Of a stretch of DNA of 34,860 nt, positions 8,087-17,300 are shown piece after piece. The position numbers and the translations under genes were made by a program. Location of the stretch: positions 1 to 34,860 of the forward strand of contig NZ_JAJOHV010000024.1 of the NCBI RefSeq assembly GCF_021129175.1, in the 5' to 3' direction. The notes below the pieces were generated by a model that worked only from the letters and a program-made list of their open reading frames with translations, searched no databases and was not told the origin of the DNA. Numbering within the stretch: the stretch's first letter is position 1; each line of letters begins with the position of its first letter. This DNA is from Chromobacterium piscinae (lineage in GTDB: Bacteria > Pseudomonadota > Gammaproteobacteria > Burkholderiales > Chromobacteriaceae).

Positions 8087-8177
8087 GGAGAGGTGGATGA
8101 GTGGTTTAAGTCGCACGCCTGGAAAGCGTGTTTAGGTTAATAGCCTAACGGGGGTTCGAATCCCCCCCTCTCCGCCA
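8087..8177 (+). tRNA. tRNA-Ser (GGA), first copy
   Basis: This 91-base class II tRNA has a seven-base acceptor stem (GGAGAGG with CCTCTCC), discriminator G and an encoded CCA end. The anticodon loop CTGGAAA places the anticodon GGA at 8121-8123. A long variable arm, typical of serine tRNAs, follows, then the GTTCGAAT T-loop. It reads UCC and UCU serine codons. Confidence 0.97.
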
Positions 8178-8229
8178 GAATTCATTACGGAATCGCCTGG
8201 CGGTTTCGACAATTTAGCAAGACACCTCC

Positions 8230-8320
8230 GGAGAGGTGGATGAGTGGTTTAAGTCGCACGCCTGGAAAGCGTGTTTAGGTTAATAGCCTAACGGGGGTTC
8301 GAATCCCCCCCTCTCCGCCA
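8230..8320 (+). tRNA. tRNA-Ser (GGA), second copy
   Basis: This copy is identical to the first across all 91 bases including CCA, with the anticodon at 8264-8266. The 52-base spacer between the copies shows no promoter or terminator, so both are likely cut from one transcript. Confidence 0.97.
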
Positions 8321-8324
8321 AATT

Positions 8325-8352
8325 AAAAAGCCCCGACTGGTCGGGGCTTTTT
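8325..8352. terminator. Terminator after the tRNA pair
   Basis: A-A-A-A-G-C-C-C-C-G-A pairs with its complement around a four-base loop, with an A-run before and a T-run after the stem. It ends the tRNA transcript and could also act on the minus strand. Confidence 0.9.
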
Positions 8353-8455
8353 ACTTTTCCGCCGCTAGAAAATCGGCCGGCTTTCTTCATGCCGGCGATG
8401 GCGACGTCCAAGGCCCGTATGACGGCGGCGACGATCATGCCGCGGCGCGGCCCAT

Positions 8456-8908
8456 TCATTTAGATACTAGTTCGCTCAGATTGCCGTGCACCTTTCGCAG
8501 CAACGCTTGCAGCTGCTTGGCCTCGCCGGCGTCCAGGCCTTGCTGAGCCTGGCGCTGCAACTCATCTCCCAAGGCCATTGCCGATTTGAGCGCGTCGTAG
8601 GCCGGCGGCAGCAGCTCGATGCGGTTGACGCGGCGGTCGTTGAGGCAGGGTACCCGCTTCAGCCAGCCGGCTGTCTGCATCCGGTCGCACAGGGTCGCCA
8701 CGCCCATCGGGGTCAGATCCAGGCGGTCCGCCAGTTCCACCTGCGACAGGCCGCCCTCGCCCTCATGCGCAGCCAGCGCGCCCAGTAGCCGGCATTGCGC
8801 CAGCGACAGTCCCAGTTGCTGCCGCGCGCGCAGATCGAAAAGGCGGCCGTACAGGCGGCCGGTATCGCTGACGAGAAAGCCGAAGCGTTCGGTGAGTCGC
8901 AGTTTCAT
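8456..8908 (-). CDS. MarR family transcriptional regulator
   Basis: This 150-residue protein has the usual MarR length and layout. An N-terminal dimerisation helix is followed by a winged helix-turn-helix (L-S-Q-V-E-L-A-D-R-L-D-L-T-P-M-G-V-A-T-L), then the wing with the conserved D-R-R motif (L-N-D-R-R-V-N-R-I-E-L). A C-terminal helix completes the dimer interface. MarR proteins usually repress their own gene and a neighbour, and small phenolic ligands often release them. Here the divergent neighbour is a tyrosinase, an enzyme of phenol chemistry, so that link is plausible but not shown. An inverted repeat lies just upstream of its start. Confidence 0.92.
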   Translation of the reverse strand: MKLRLTERFGFLVSDTGRLYGRLFDLRARQQLGLSLAQCRLLGALAAHEGEGGLSQVELADRLDLTPMGVATLCDRMQTAGWLKRVPCLNDRRVNRIELLPPAYDALKSAMALGDELQRQAQQGLDAGEAKQLQALLRKVHGNLSELVSK

Positions 8909-8917
8909 AACGACATA

Positions 8918-8936
8918 AATAATAAACCAGATTATT
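8918..8936. promoter_or_regulatory. Possible MarR operator
   Basis: AATAAT (8918-8923) and ATTATT (8931-8936) form an inverted repeat with a seven-base spacer, 10 bases upstream of the marR-type start codon in AT-rich DNA. The position fits an autoregulatory operator, but AT-rich DNA makes chance repeats likely. Confidence 0.35.
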
Positions 8937-9479
8937 GCTTATACATGAATCCGCTTGCCGATGCCAAGCTTTGCCGCTGGATTATCGCCAGCTGAAAACT
9001 CAAATCCGCCATCCCACCATCGGAAAATGAATCGGCGTTATCCGCGTGTTCGAACTGCGATTGAAACCACGCATCAAATGAATCGCGGCGTCTCAGCCAA
9101 TTGATGCGCGGAGTCTGTCCACACGCCTCATTCCAGTCATTTTTCGCTCGAAACGGTGGAAGCAGGATGTCTCCTTTGCGCTATCCAGCATATTGCGGCG
9201 CGGAATAACTCGCAAGCGGAGGCGGTTTGCCTGTTTTATGTCGGGCTTTCAGGCCAGGCTTGGTTCTGTTTTAAGTGTTGCTCCGGATTGCGAGCCGAGC
9301 AGCGGACATCTAATCAGGATAATGCCAGCAAGGAATAAAACGGCCCGTTTGTCCATCGCGGCTCATATTTTTCCTGGCGTCCCTTGCAATCTCATCCACT
9401 TTCCCGCCGCGGCAGAGCGGCATTGCGCACGAACGCGCGAGCGCGGGTCCGTGACCATGATCCGCATCTGGGAGGAAAC
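8937..9479. other. AT-richer gap between the MarR gene and tyrosinase
   Basis: This stretch of about 540 bases holds no gene I can support. It is visibly poorer in GC than its neighbours; 9001-9060 counts to 32 GC of 60. Short open frames exist, such as a GTG frame at 9156-9338, but they lack ribosome-binding sites and family resemblance. A GGAGG (9471-9475) at its right end is the tyrosinase ribosome-binding site. I see no clear sigma-70 promoter. Confidence 0.6.
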
Positions 9480-10991
9480 ATGTCCAATTTGAATCGTCGC
9501 CAATTGCTGAAGGGCGGAGCCATCGTCTTCGGCAGCCTCGCCTTGTTCGAACCCTCGCTGGCGCGCTTGCTGCGCCTGAGCCGGGGCACCCGCTACAATG
9601 TCGCCAGCCCGCAGGGCAAGGCGATGCTGGAGATCTACGCGGGGGCGGTCAAGAAAATGATGGACCCCGCGCTGTATCCGGAGGGCAATCCGCTGAACTG
9701 GATATTCCAGTGGTACACCCATTTCGTGCGGGGGGACCGGACCAAGCTGCAGGAGCTGAACCGGGTCTATCCGTCGCCGTCGGCGAACCGGACGCTGGCG
9801 GAAAAGATGTGGAATACCTGTCAGGCCCATAGCTCAGGGCAGCGCGAGGATTTCTTCCTGCCTTGGCACCGGATGTTCATCACTTATTTCGAAGACATCA
9901 TCCGCCAGGTGTCTGGCAGGCATGATTTCACGCTGCCATATTGGGACTACACCGATCCCAATCAGCAAGTGCTGCCGATTGAATTCCGCCGGCCCGGCGA
10001 TCCGGTCTGGGGCTCGTTGTATCGCGCGACCCGCTGGCCTGGCACCAATGCGGGCAAGAATGTCACCGATGGGCGCAGCGCGCTGACTTTGGACTGCATG
10101 AAGTCCAATCTGTATTCCGGCTCGGCCGGCGACGCGGGCTTCTGCGCGAACACGGACATGAATCCGCATGGCGCGCTGCATGTCGATGTCGGCAACAGCC
10201 AGGGCATGGCTCAGGTGCCGTGGGCGGCGAACGATCCTATTTTCTGGATTCACCATTGCAATATCGACCGGATCTGGGCCAGTTGGAACCTTGCCGGCGG
10301 CAAGAATCCTTCCGATGCTCCCTTCCTCAATCAGCAATTCGTTTTTGCGTCGCCGACTGGCGCCGCGGTGGTCGCGACGGTCAAAAATTACCTGTCGCTT
10401 CCCAAGAGTGCCTATTCCAGCTATGTCTCGCGGCCGCCGGGCAGCCTGCCGTTCCCGCTCAAGCTGGTATTGCCCAAGGCCGAGCTGGCCATGCGCCTGG
10501 AGAGCTTCGCGAGCGAAGCCGCAGGTCTGGTGAGGTTGGGGAATGCGCCGGTCACCGTCAGCCTGGGCGACACGAAGTCTACATCCGCGTCCGCGCCGCG
10601 AGTGGAGATGCTGTCGAGCCGGCTGGGCGCGCTCGGCAAGCAGTCCAGCCTGTTCCTGCGTTTTGAAGGCCTGTCCGCCCACGGGGCCGTCAACGGCGTT
10701 TACAGCGTTTATGTCCACACCGGCGACGCGCCAGCGGCGGATGCGCGGGGGCCGGGCTTCGTGGGTCAGATCAATTTCTTCAGCGCGGCCGGAACCCATC
10801 AGCATGATGGCGAGAGTACCGGCAATATCCCGGACAAGAAGGCGTTCAGCTTCCTGCTGAGGGCGGATACGCGCGCCTGGCTGCAAAAGAATGGCGGAGG
10901 CGAACCCCAGGTTACGCTGGTGCCCACGGAGCCTTCCGGCAATGACGAGGCGATGCCGACAATAGACAAGATAGCGCTGGTGGCATCGTGA
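9480..10991 (+). CDS. Tyrosinase / polyphenol oxidase with Tat-like signal and KFDV-like C-terminal domain
   Basis: This 503-residue enzyme is of the type-3 dicopper class, which oxidises phenols and catechols to quinones. The start carries a twin-arginine-type signal (N-R-R-Q-L-L-K-G-G then a hydrophobic stretch), pointing to export of the folded enzyme. Likely copper-A ligands are H81 (W-Y-T-H-F), H117 (C-Q-A-H) and H130 (F-L-P-W-H-R). Copper-B ligands are H230 and H234 (N-P-H-G-A-L-H) and one of H258/H259 in D-P-I-F-W-I-H-H-C-N-I-D-R-I-W. Residues 385-503 resemble the C-terminal KFDV domain of plant polyphenol oxidases: V-Y-S-V-Y-V, G-F-V-G-Q-I-N-F, then P-Q-V-T-L-V-P. That domain shields the active site in latent enzymes. 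The ATG at 9480 has GGAGG just upstream. The next gene seems to encode a second copy of the same domain. Confidence 0.93.
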   Translation: MSNLNRRQLLKGGAIVFGSLALFEPSLARLLRLSRGTRYNVASPQGKAMLEIYAGAVKKMMDPALYPEGNPLNWIFQWYTHFVRGDRTKLQELNRVYPSPSANRTLAEKMWNTCQAHSSGQREDFFLPWHRMFITYFEDIIRQVSGRHDFTLPYWDYTDPNQQVLPIEFRRPGDPVWGSLYRATRWPGTNAGKNVTDGRSALTLDCMKSNLYSGSAGDAGFCANTDMNPHGALHVDVGNSQGMAQVPWAANDPIFWIHHCNIDRIWASWNLAGGKNPSDAPFLNQQFVFASPTGAAVVATVKNYLSLPKSAYSSYVSRPPGSLPFPLKLVLPKAELAMRLESFASEAAGLVRLGNAPVTVSLGDTKSTSASAPRVEMLSSRLGALGKQSSLFLRFEGLSAHGAVNGVYSVYVHTGDAPAADARGPGFVGQINFFSAAGTHQHDGESTGNIPDKKAFSFLLRADTRAWLQKNGGGEPQVTLVPTEPSGNDEAMPTIDKIALVAS

Positions 10992-11058
10992 CGAGGCGCG
11001 GCGCGGCCAGGGTGGCTAGCGGCCGTGCCGCCGCCGAGCGTCGGGGAGGGCGCGGCAT

Positions 11059-11535
11059 ATGGGCTTGAAAACGCGTTTCGCTTGCGCCGCCTTGGGATTG
11101 GCCTTGTCTGGCTCATCGCAAGGCGACTCGGCGGGCATGCGCTTGCTGGGGAAATACGATGGCGGCGGTCGAGGGGTGGAGATAGGCGCCGATGCGGTTC
11201 GCGTTTCGATTCCGCTGGATGCGCGGGCCTGCCATGGGGCGGGGAGGCGCCTCACTTTGTACCTCAGGGGGCTAAGAGCGGACGAAGGGCCGCATCCCGG
11301 TTACCGGGTGCTGTTGGTCCGGCGCGGCGCGCGCTCGCCTGGCGAGCCGGTCGGCGAGTTCAATTTTTACGGCAGCGGGCCCGGCACTCGACGGGATGTC
11401 AGTTTCGAGCTGGCGCCTGGGCTTCTGGCAAACCGCCAGGGCCCATGCGCGGTTCGTCTGCTGCTGCAAGCGGCGGGACCGGCTGAAAAGGCCGGCAGGG
11501 CCGCCATCGACAGTCTGGAAGTATGGCGCCAGTGA
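11059..11535 (+). CDS. Small secreted protein resembling the tyrosinase C-terminal domain
   Basis: This 158-residue protein starts with a Sec-type signal peptide (basic start, hydrophobic core to about residue 20). Its body lines up by eye with the end of the upstream tyrosinase. L-T-L-Y-L-R-G-L matches L-F-L-R-F-E-G-L, and G-Y-R-V-L-L-V matches V-Y-S-V-Y-V. P-V-G-E-F-N-F-Y-G-S-G-P-G-T matches F-V-G-Q-I-N-F-F-S-A-A-G-T. The closing strand A-A-I-D-S-L-E-V matches P-T-I-D-K-I-A-L. It thus looks like a free-standing KFDV-like domain. Cysteines at 58 and 130 could form a disulfide after export. A role as lid, inhibitor or folding partner of the tyrosinase is inferred from resemblance and position. 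GGAGGG lies 8 bases before the start, and the gap from the tyrosinase stop is 67 bases, so they are likely co-transcribed. Confidence 0.75.
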   Translation: MGLKTRFACAALGLALSGSSQGDSAGMRLLGKYDGGGRGVEIGADAVRVSIPLDARACHGAGRRLTLYLRGLRADEGPHPGYRVLLVRRGARSPGEPVGEFNFYGSGPGTRRDVSFELAPGLLANRQGPCAVRLLLQAAGPAEKAGRAAIDSLEVWRQ

Positions 11536-11844
11536 GCCGCGCCGCTGGCTCCGGTCTGGCCGGCGGCCTGGACATCCCGTCGGCGCTTGCGTTCAGGTGT
11601 CGTCCCGCGCTGTAAGCGCTCTCTTCCGTAATAGTACGTATCAGGATGGCGGCTTGGCGCGAGCCAAGGTTTTGCGCGCGTCAGCGGGCGGAAATGCTGG
11701 GCCGGATTGGACTTTCTCCTAACCTTAGCCCCATAGCATAACTACAATGAATTTCGTAAAGCGGGAAATTTGACCAGCAAGCCGGCATGCTGGATGCGGG
11801 GCACCGATGTCCGCATCCAGCTGCCGCTGTCACAGGGAAGCGAG
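11536..11844. other. Intergenic region before the response regulator
   Basis: No gene is supported here. A TACAAT hexamer at 11743-11748 could be a -10 box, but no -35 box fits at 16-18 bases. The response-regulator frame stays open back to 11770, but that part lacks a ribosome-binding site and family resemblance. I see no T-tailed terminator after the preceding gene, although a GAGCC / GGCTC inverted repeat starts at its stop codon. Confidence 0.5.
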
Positions 11845-14295
11845 ATGTTCAATGACTTGCGACGCGAGCAGGCGAGCATCCTGATCGTCGACGATGTGGC
11901 AAGCAATATTCATGTGATCAGGGAGGCGGTGCAAGGCCTGGGAGAGGTGCGCTTTGCCACCAGCGGCAAGGCGGCTTTGGAAATCGCCCAGAAGAGCGCG
12001 CCGGACGTGATCCTGCTCGACATCGAGATGCCGGGCATGGATGGTTACGAGGTTTGCCGGGCGATCAAGGAGTCCTCCCGGTTGCGGGATATTCCGGTGA
12101 TCTTCGTCACCTCCCACGATCAACGCGAGCATGAGCTGCAGGCGCTGAGCCTGGGCGGCGTCGACTTCCTGCACAAGCCGCTGAACGTGCCGGTGGCGCG
12201 GGCGCGGATCCAGACCCACCTGGCGCTGCAGATGCGTACCCGGCAACTGGCGCGGGTCAAGAAGGACTTGGCCGACGTGCTGCAGCATCTGCCGGCCTTC
12301 GTGGCGCACTGGAACCGCGATCTGTGCTGCCAGTTCTGCAACGACATCGCCGGACAATGGTTTGGCGTCGCCGCCGCCACCATGCGCGGCATGCACGTGC
12401 GCAAAGTGCTGGGCGAGGCCAATTACGGTGCCATCGAGGAGCATTTGAAGGACGTGATGCGCGGCAACTGCCCGTCGTTCGATCTGAGTTTCGTCCGGCG
12501 CGAGGGTGGGCTGCTGTTCGGCCAGGTGTCGCTGGTGTTCCGCCCGGACGAGGACGGTCAGCCGGGCTTTCTGATGCTGATCACCGACGTCACCGAGCGC
12601 AAACGGGCGGAACTGGCGCTGCGCGACGAAAAAGAGCGCATCCGCATCACGCTGAACTCCATCGGCGACGCGGTCATCGCCACCGACGCCAGTGGCAACA
12701 TCACTTTCCTCAATCCCATCGCCGAGGACATGACGGGCTGGCAGGCCAAGGAGGCGCTGGGCGAGCCGGTGGAAAAGATCATGCCGCTCAGGGAAAGCTC
12801 CCAGGGGCACGCGATGTTCAATCCGATCCGGCTGGTTCTGTCCGAGCAGCGCTCGGTAGGCATGGCGATGAACTGCGCGCTGATGCGCCGGGACGGCCAG
12901 TTGCTGGAGCTGGAGGACTCCGCTTCTCCCATCCTGGATCACGCGGGCAAGCTGACCGGCGCCATTATTGTGTTCCACGATGTCAGCGAGGCCCGGGCGA
13001 TGGCGGTGAAGATGACCCATCTGGCCCACCATGACGCGCTGACCAATCTGCCCAACCGGATGCTGCTGCAAGACCGCACGCAACAGGCGTTGCAGCAGGC
13101 GGCCCGGGCTGGAGACAGGCTGGGGCTGTACATCCTGGACCTTGATCATTTCAAGGTGATTAACGATTCGATGGGGCATACGGTCGGCGATCAGTTGCTG
13201 CTGCAGGTAGCCCTCCGGCTGCAGGCCGTGCTGCGCCCCTGCGACACCGTCAGCCGCCAAGGCGGCGACGAGTTCATCGTCTTGGTGCCGGGCTTGGGGG
13301 GCATAGAGCAGGCGGGCGCGATGGCGGACAAGATGCTGAAGGCCATCGCCGAGCCTTACCTGCTCGATGGCAGCCGCTACGATCTTTCCGGCAGCATAGG
13401 CGTCAGCCTGTATCCGGACGACAGCAAGGACCAGGAGGAGCTGTACCGCCACGCCGACGCCGCGATGTACCGCGCGAAGCAGGAAGGGCGCAACCGCTAC
13501 CGCTTCTTTTCCGCCGAAATAGAAGAGGCTTTGCTGACGCGGCAGGCACTGGAGCGGCATATCCGGATGGGCGCCGAGCAGGGCGGCTTCCTGGTCTACT
13601 ACCAGCCCAAGGTGGATGCGCGCGACGGCAGCGTGGTGGGCCTGGAGGCGTTGCTGCGCTGGCGCAACGACAGGGACGAGATCGTGTCCCCGGCCCATTT
13701 CATACCGTTGGCGGAGGAGACGGGCCTGATCGTGCCGCTGGGCTTGTTCGTTCTGCGGCAGGCTTGCCTGGACGGGAAGCGCTGGCTGGATGCCGGACGC
13801 CGCTTGCGGATAGCGGTCAACGTGTCGGCGGTACAAGTGACCGAGTCGGATTTCTGCGATACGGTGAGACGGACGCTGAAGGAAACCGGCATGCCGGCCG
13901 AGCTGTTGGAGCTGGAAATCACCGAGGGCGTGCTGGCCCAGGACGTCGAGCGGACGATGAGCGTGCTGGCCGAGCTCAAAAGCCTGGGCGTTTCCATCGC
14001 CATCGACGATTTCGGCACCGGCTATTCCAGCCTGTCCTATCTGAAGTTGTTCCCGCTGGATGTGCTGAAGATAGACCAGAGCTTCATCCGCGACATGCTG
14101 GATGACCGCCACAGCGCGGCCATCGTCGCCGCCATCGTCAGCATGGCGCAGGGCATGAGGCTGCGCCTGGTGGCCGAGGGCGTGGAGCGGGAGGAGCAGG
14201 CCAGCGAGCTCCTCCGGCTGGGCTGCCACATCATGCAGGGCTTTCTCTACGGCAGGCCGGAGCCGGTCGCCGAAATCGACAGGTGCTTCGCCTGA
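11845..14295 (+). CDS. Response regulator with REC-PAS-PAS-GGDEF-EAL, bifunctional for cyclic di-GMP
   Basis: This 816-residue cytoplasmic protein can in principle both make and break cyclic di-GMP. The receiver (residues 10-125) has the acidic pair D16/D17, phospho-acceptor D59 (L-L-D-I-E-M-P-G-M-D-G), T89 and K111. Two PAS domains follow (about 145-255 and 268-382). The GGDEF domain (about 397-558) has an intact G-G-D-E-F at 473-477 and an R-x-x-D inhibitory site five residues before it. The EAL domain (about 572-812) has E-A-L at 601-603 and keeps I-D-D-F-G-T-G-Y-S-S, K-I-D-Q-S-F and A-E-G-V-E, so it looks active. AGGGA upstream supports the ATG at 11845. The large hybrid kinase gene begins 84 bases downstream and is its likely phosphate donor. 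Confidence 0.95.
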   Translation: MFNDLRREQASILIVDDVASNIHVIREAVQGLGEVRFATSGKAALEIAQKSAPDVILLDIEMPGMDGYEVCRAIKESSRLRDIPVIFVTSHDQREHELQALSLGGVDFLHKPLNVPVARARIQTHLALQMRTRQLARVKKDLADVLQHLPAFVAHWNRDLCCQFCNDIAGQWFGVAAATMRGMHVRKVLGEANYGAIEEHLKDVMRGNCPSFDLSFVRREGGLLFGQVSLVFRPDEDGQPGFLMLITDVTERKRAELALRDEKERIRITLNSIGDAVIATDASGNITFLNPIAEDMTGWQAKEALGEPVEKIMPLRESSQGHAMFNPIRLVLSEQRSVGMAMNCALMRRDGQLLELEDSASPILDHAGKLTGAIIVFHDVSEARAMAVKMTHLAHHDALTNLPNRMLLQDRTQQALQQAARAGDRLGLYILDLDHFKVINDSMGHTVGDQLLLQVALRLQAVLRPCDTVSRQGGDEFIVLVPGLGGIEQAGAMADKMLKAIAEPYLLDGSRYDLSGSIGVSLYPDDSKDQEELYRHADAAMYRAKQEGRNRYRFFSAEIEEALLTRQALERHIRMGAEQGGFLVYYQPKVDARDGSVVGLEALLRWRNDRDEIVSPAHFIPLAEETGLIVPLGLFVLRQACLDGKRWLDAGRRLRIAVNVSAVQVTESDFCDTVRRTLKETGMPAELLELEITEGVLAQDVERTMSVLAELKSLGVSIAIDDFGTGYSSLSYLKLFPLDVLKIDQSFIRDMLDDRHSAAIVAAIVSMAQGMRLRLVAEGVEREEQASELLRLGCHIMQGFLYGRPEPVAEIDRCFA

Positions 14296-14379
14296 CGTCC
14301 GGCCTTTCCGATGCTTCCTGCGCGCGGACGGCGCCCGGCTGGCGTGGCCATGATTTGAAGATACCCCTGGGAGCATGCC

Positions 14380-17300
14380 TTGAACGGACATTGCGACTCG
14401 TCTGCCTGGATGAAAAAGCCGTTGTTGCCCACGCCTGCCGCCGCATTGCTGCTGTTGTCGCTGGGCGCCGTGTTGAGCTTGTTGCTGGGGTGGAAGGTCG
14501 CGCTCGACAACCGCGCGCGGGTGGAGTCCGAGCTGCAGCGGGAGGCCCGGCAGTTGGGCGCGGAGGTGGCGGCCCGCATCGGGCTCTACCAGTATGGCTT
14601 GAACGGCGCGCGCGGCGTGCTCGCCAGCAACGGCGAGCATGGCATCAGCCGCGCGCGTTTCCGAACCTATGTCCAAAGCCAGGATGCCTCCATCAAATAC
14701 CCCGGCCTGCTAGGCTTCGGTTATATCCGCCGGGTGCCGCAGCAGCAGGTGGCCGGTTTCGAGCGGCGGGAGCGCGAAGACGGCGTGCCGGATTTCACCG
14801 TCCATCAGCTGCGGCCGCATGAGGGCGAGCGCGCGGTTATCGTTTATTTCGAGCCGGATCGAGGAGATCGCTCCGCCATCGGTCTGGACATCGCTTCCGA
14901 GCCCGGCCGGCGGGCGGCGGCCGAATCTTCTATGCGGGGCGGGCAGGCCCGGCTGAGCGAGCCCATTGCCTTGATGCCGCATCCGGAGGATAAGGCGCAG
15001 GCTTTCCTGCTGTTGCTGCCGGTGTATGGCGGCGGAGTGATGCCCGCCACCGAGGAGGGGAGACTGCGGGCGGGTTTCGGCTGGGTGTTCTCGCCGATAC
15101 GCGCCCGCGACGCGATGGCGGGGGTGATGGATGATCTGCCGGGCGTGGCCGTGGAGCTGGCGGATGTGACCGATGGCCGGGCGGTGGCTTTTTTCAGCGG
15201 CGGTGCCGGCGTGACCCGGGTTATTGCGACAGCCTCTGCCCAGCGGCAATTGTTCGGACGCGATTGGCGACTCACGCTGAAGGCCGGCCCCGCCTTTGTC
15301 GACAGCCTGCGGCTGCCCAGCGCCACCCAGGCCGCGCTGGACGGCCTGGGCGCAAGCATTCTGGCCAGCCTGCTGGCGCTGGTGGTGGGGCGCAACCGCC
15401 AGCGGCGCCTTGAACTGCGGGCGGCGCAAAATCGGCTGGCTGCCATCGTCGAGGGCTCGGTGGACGCCATCATCAGCAAGACGCTGCTGGGGGTGGTCAC
15501 CAGTTGGAACCACAGCGCCGAGCGCCTGTTCGGTTACCGGGCCGACGAGGCGATAGGCCGGCCGCTGGCCGAGCTGATCGTGCCGGCGGACCGGAAGGGG
15601 GAGGAGACGGACATCCTGAAGCGGATTGCGAACGGCGAGCGGATCGAGCACTTCGAAACGGTGCGCCAACGCAAGGATGGGGTTTTGCTGAATGTGTCGG
15701 TATCGGTGTCGCCGGTGCAGAACGAGGCCGGGCAGATCGTCGGCGCGTCCAAAGTGCTGAGGGATCTCAGCGAGCAGAAACGGATCAAGACCGAGCTGCA
15801 GACCCTGAGCGACAATCTGGAGCGGCAGGTGGCCGACCGCACGGCGGAGCTGGACAAGGCCTGGCGCACCTTGCAGACGGTGCTGGACGCGGTGCCGTTC
15901 ATCATCGGCTACTGGGACCGCAACCAGATCAACCGCGTGGCCAACCGGGCGTATCAGACCTGGTTCGGCGTGGACCACGGCGAGCTGCCCGGACGGTCCA
16001 TGAAATCCTTGCTGGGCGATGAGCTGTATCAGGCCAACCGCCCCCACGCGGAGGCAGCCTTGCGCGGAGAGCCGCAGGTTTTCGAGCGGAGAATTCCAGG
16101 GCCGGACGGTGTGGTGCGCCATTCGCTGATCCAGTATCTGCCCGATGTCGTGGATGGCGGGATCAAGGGTTTTTACGCCATCGTGCAAGACATTTCCGAG
16201 CAGGTGGAGAGCCGAGGCCGTCTGACCGCAGCGTTACGGGAGCGCGATCTGCTGCTGAACACCATCAACCAGCAGCTGCTGTATTCGGCGACCGACACCG
16301 ATGGGCGCATTCTGGAAGCCAATGACCTGTTCTGCATGGCCCACGGCTACAGCCGCGAGGAGTTGCTGGGGCAGGACCACCGCAAGCTGAGCGCCAGCGT
16401 GCATCCGGTGCTGTTCTGGCAGTCGCTGTGGCACACCATAGGCTCGGGCCGGGCATGGCGAGGCGAGATCTGCAACCGGACCCGGGACGGCAGGCTGCGC
16501 TGGTTCGACACGGTGATCGTGCCCCATGCCGGCGATAGCGGCCGCATCGAGCGCTATATCGCGCTGCGCATCGACATCACCGAGCGGCGCCTGGCCGATG
16601 CCGAACTCGCCCGGGTGCACCGGCTGCTGACCAATGTGCTGCGCGCGGCGTCTGAGGTGGCCATCATCGCCGCCGACGTGCGCGGCGTGGTGTCGCTGTT
16701 TAATAGCGGCGCGCAGCGCATGCTTGGCTATTCGGAAGACGAGTTGGTGGGGCAGGCGATGCTGACCCGTTTCCATCTGGCGGAAGAGTTGAACGAGCAC
16801 GGCGAGGAGCTGAGCGCGCGCTATGAGCGCCGGGTGGAAGGGCTCCGCGCCCTGGTGCAGGAGCCGGAGGCCGCAGGCGCGGAAACGCGGGAGTGGACCT
16901 ATGTCCGCAAGGACGGCACCCATCTGCAAGTGTCCTTGATGGTGACCGCGATGCGTGACAGCGACGAACTGGTGGTCGGTTACCTGGCCATCGCCGCCGA
17001 CATCACAGTCCAGCAGCGGCAGCAGCGCGAGCTGGTCGCCGCCAGAGACCAGATGCAGTTGGCTTCGGAGGTGGCGCAGCTGGGCATCTGGAGCTGGTCT
17101 CCCGCCGACAACCAGCTGAGCTGGAACGCGCGGATGTTCGAAATTTACAGCCAGCCCCCTGAATTGGCCCTGGGAGGGCTGGAATACCGGCATTGGCGCG
17201 ATCGAGTGCATCCGGAGGACGTGGACGACATGGAGGCCGGACTGCGAGAGCTGCTGGCCGGCGGGGATACGATGGATCGGGTGTTCCGGGTGGTGCATCC

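Noticed and set aside
8087-8320. Duplicated tRNA-Ser as direct repeats flanking a mobile element
   Set aside because: The spacer is only 52 bases with no integrase or transposase gene, so this is a plain tandem tRNA pair.
9156-9338. A 60-codon frame in the gap before the tyrosinase
   Set aside because: It starts at GTG without a ribosome-binding site, is rich in cysteine for no evident reason and resembles nothing known to me.
11830-14676. A 948-codon open frame on the minus strand
   Set aside because: It is antisense to the GGDEF-EAL regulator, has shadow-like His/Gln/Arg composition and no family motif; high GC makes such frames common.
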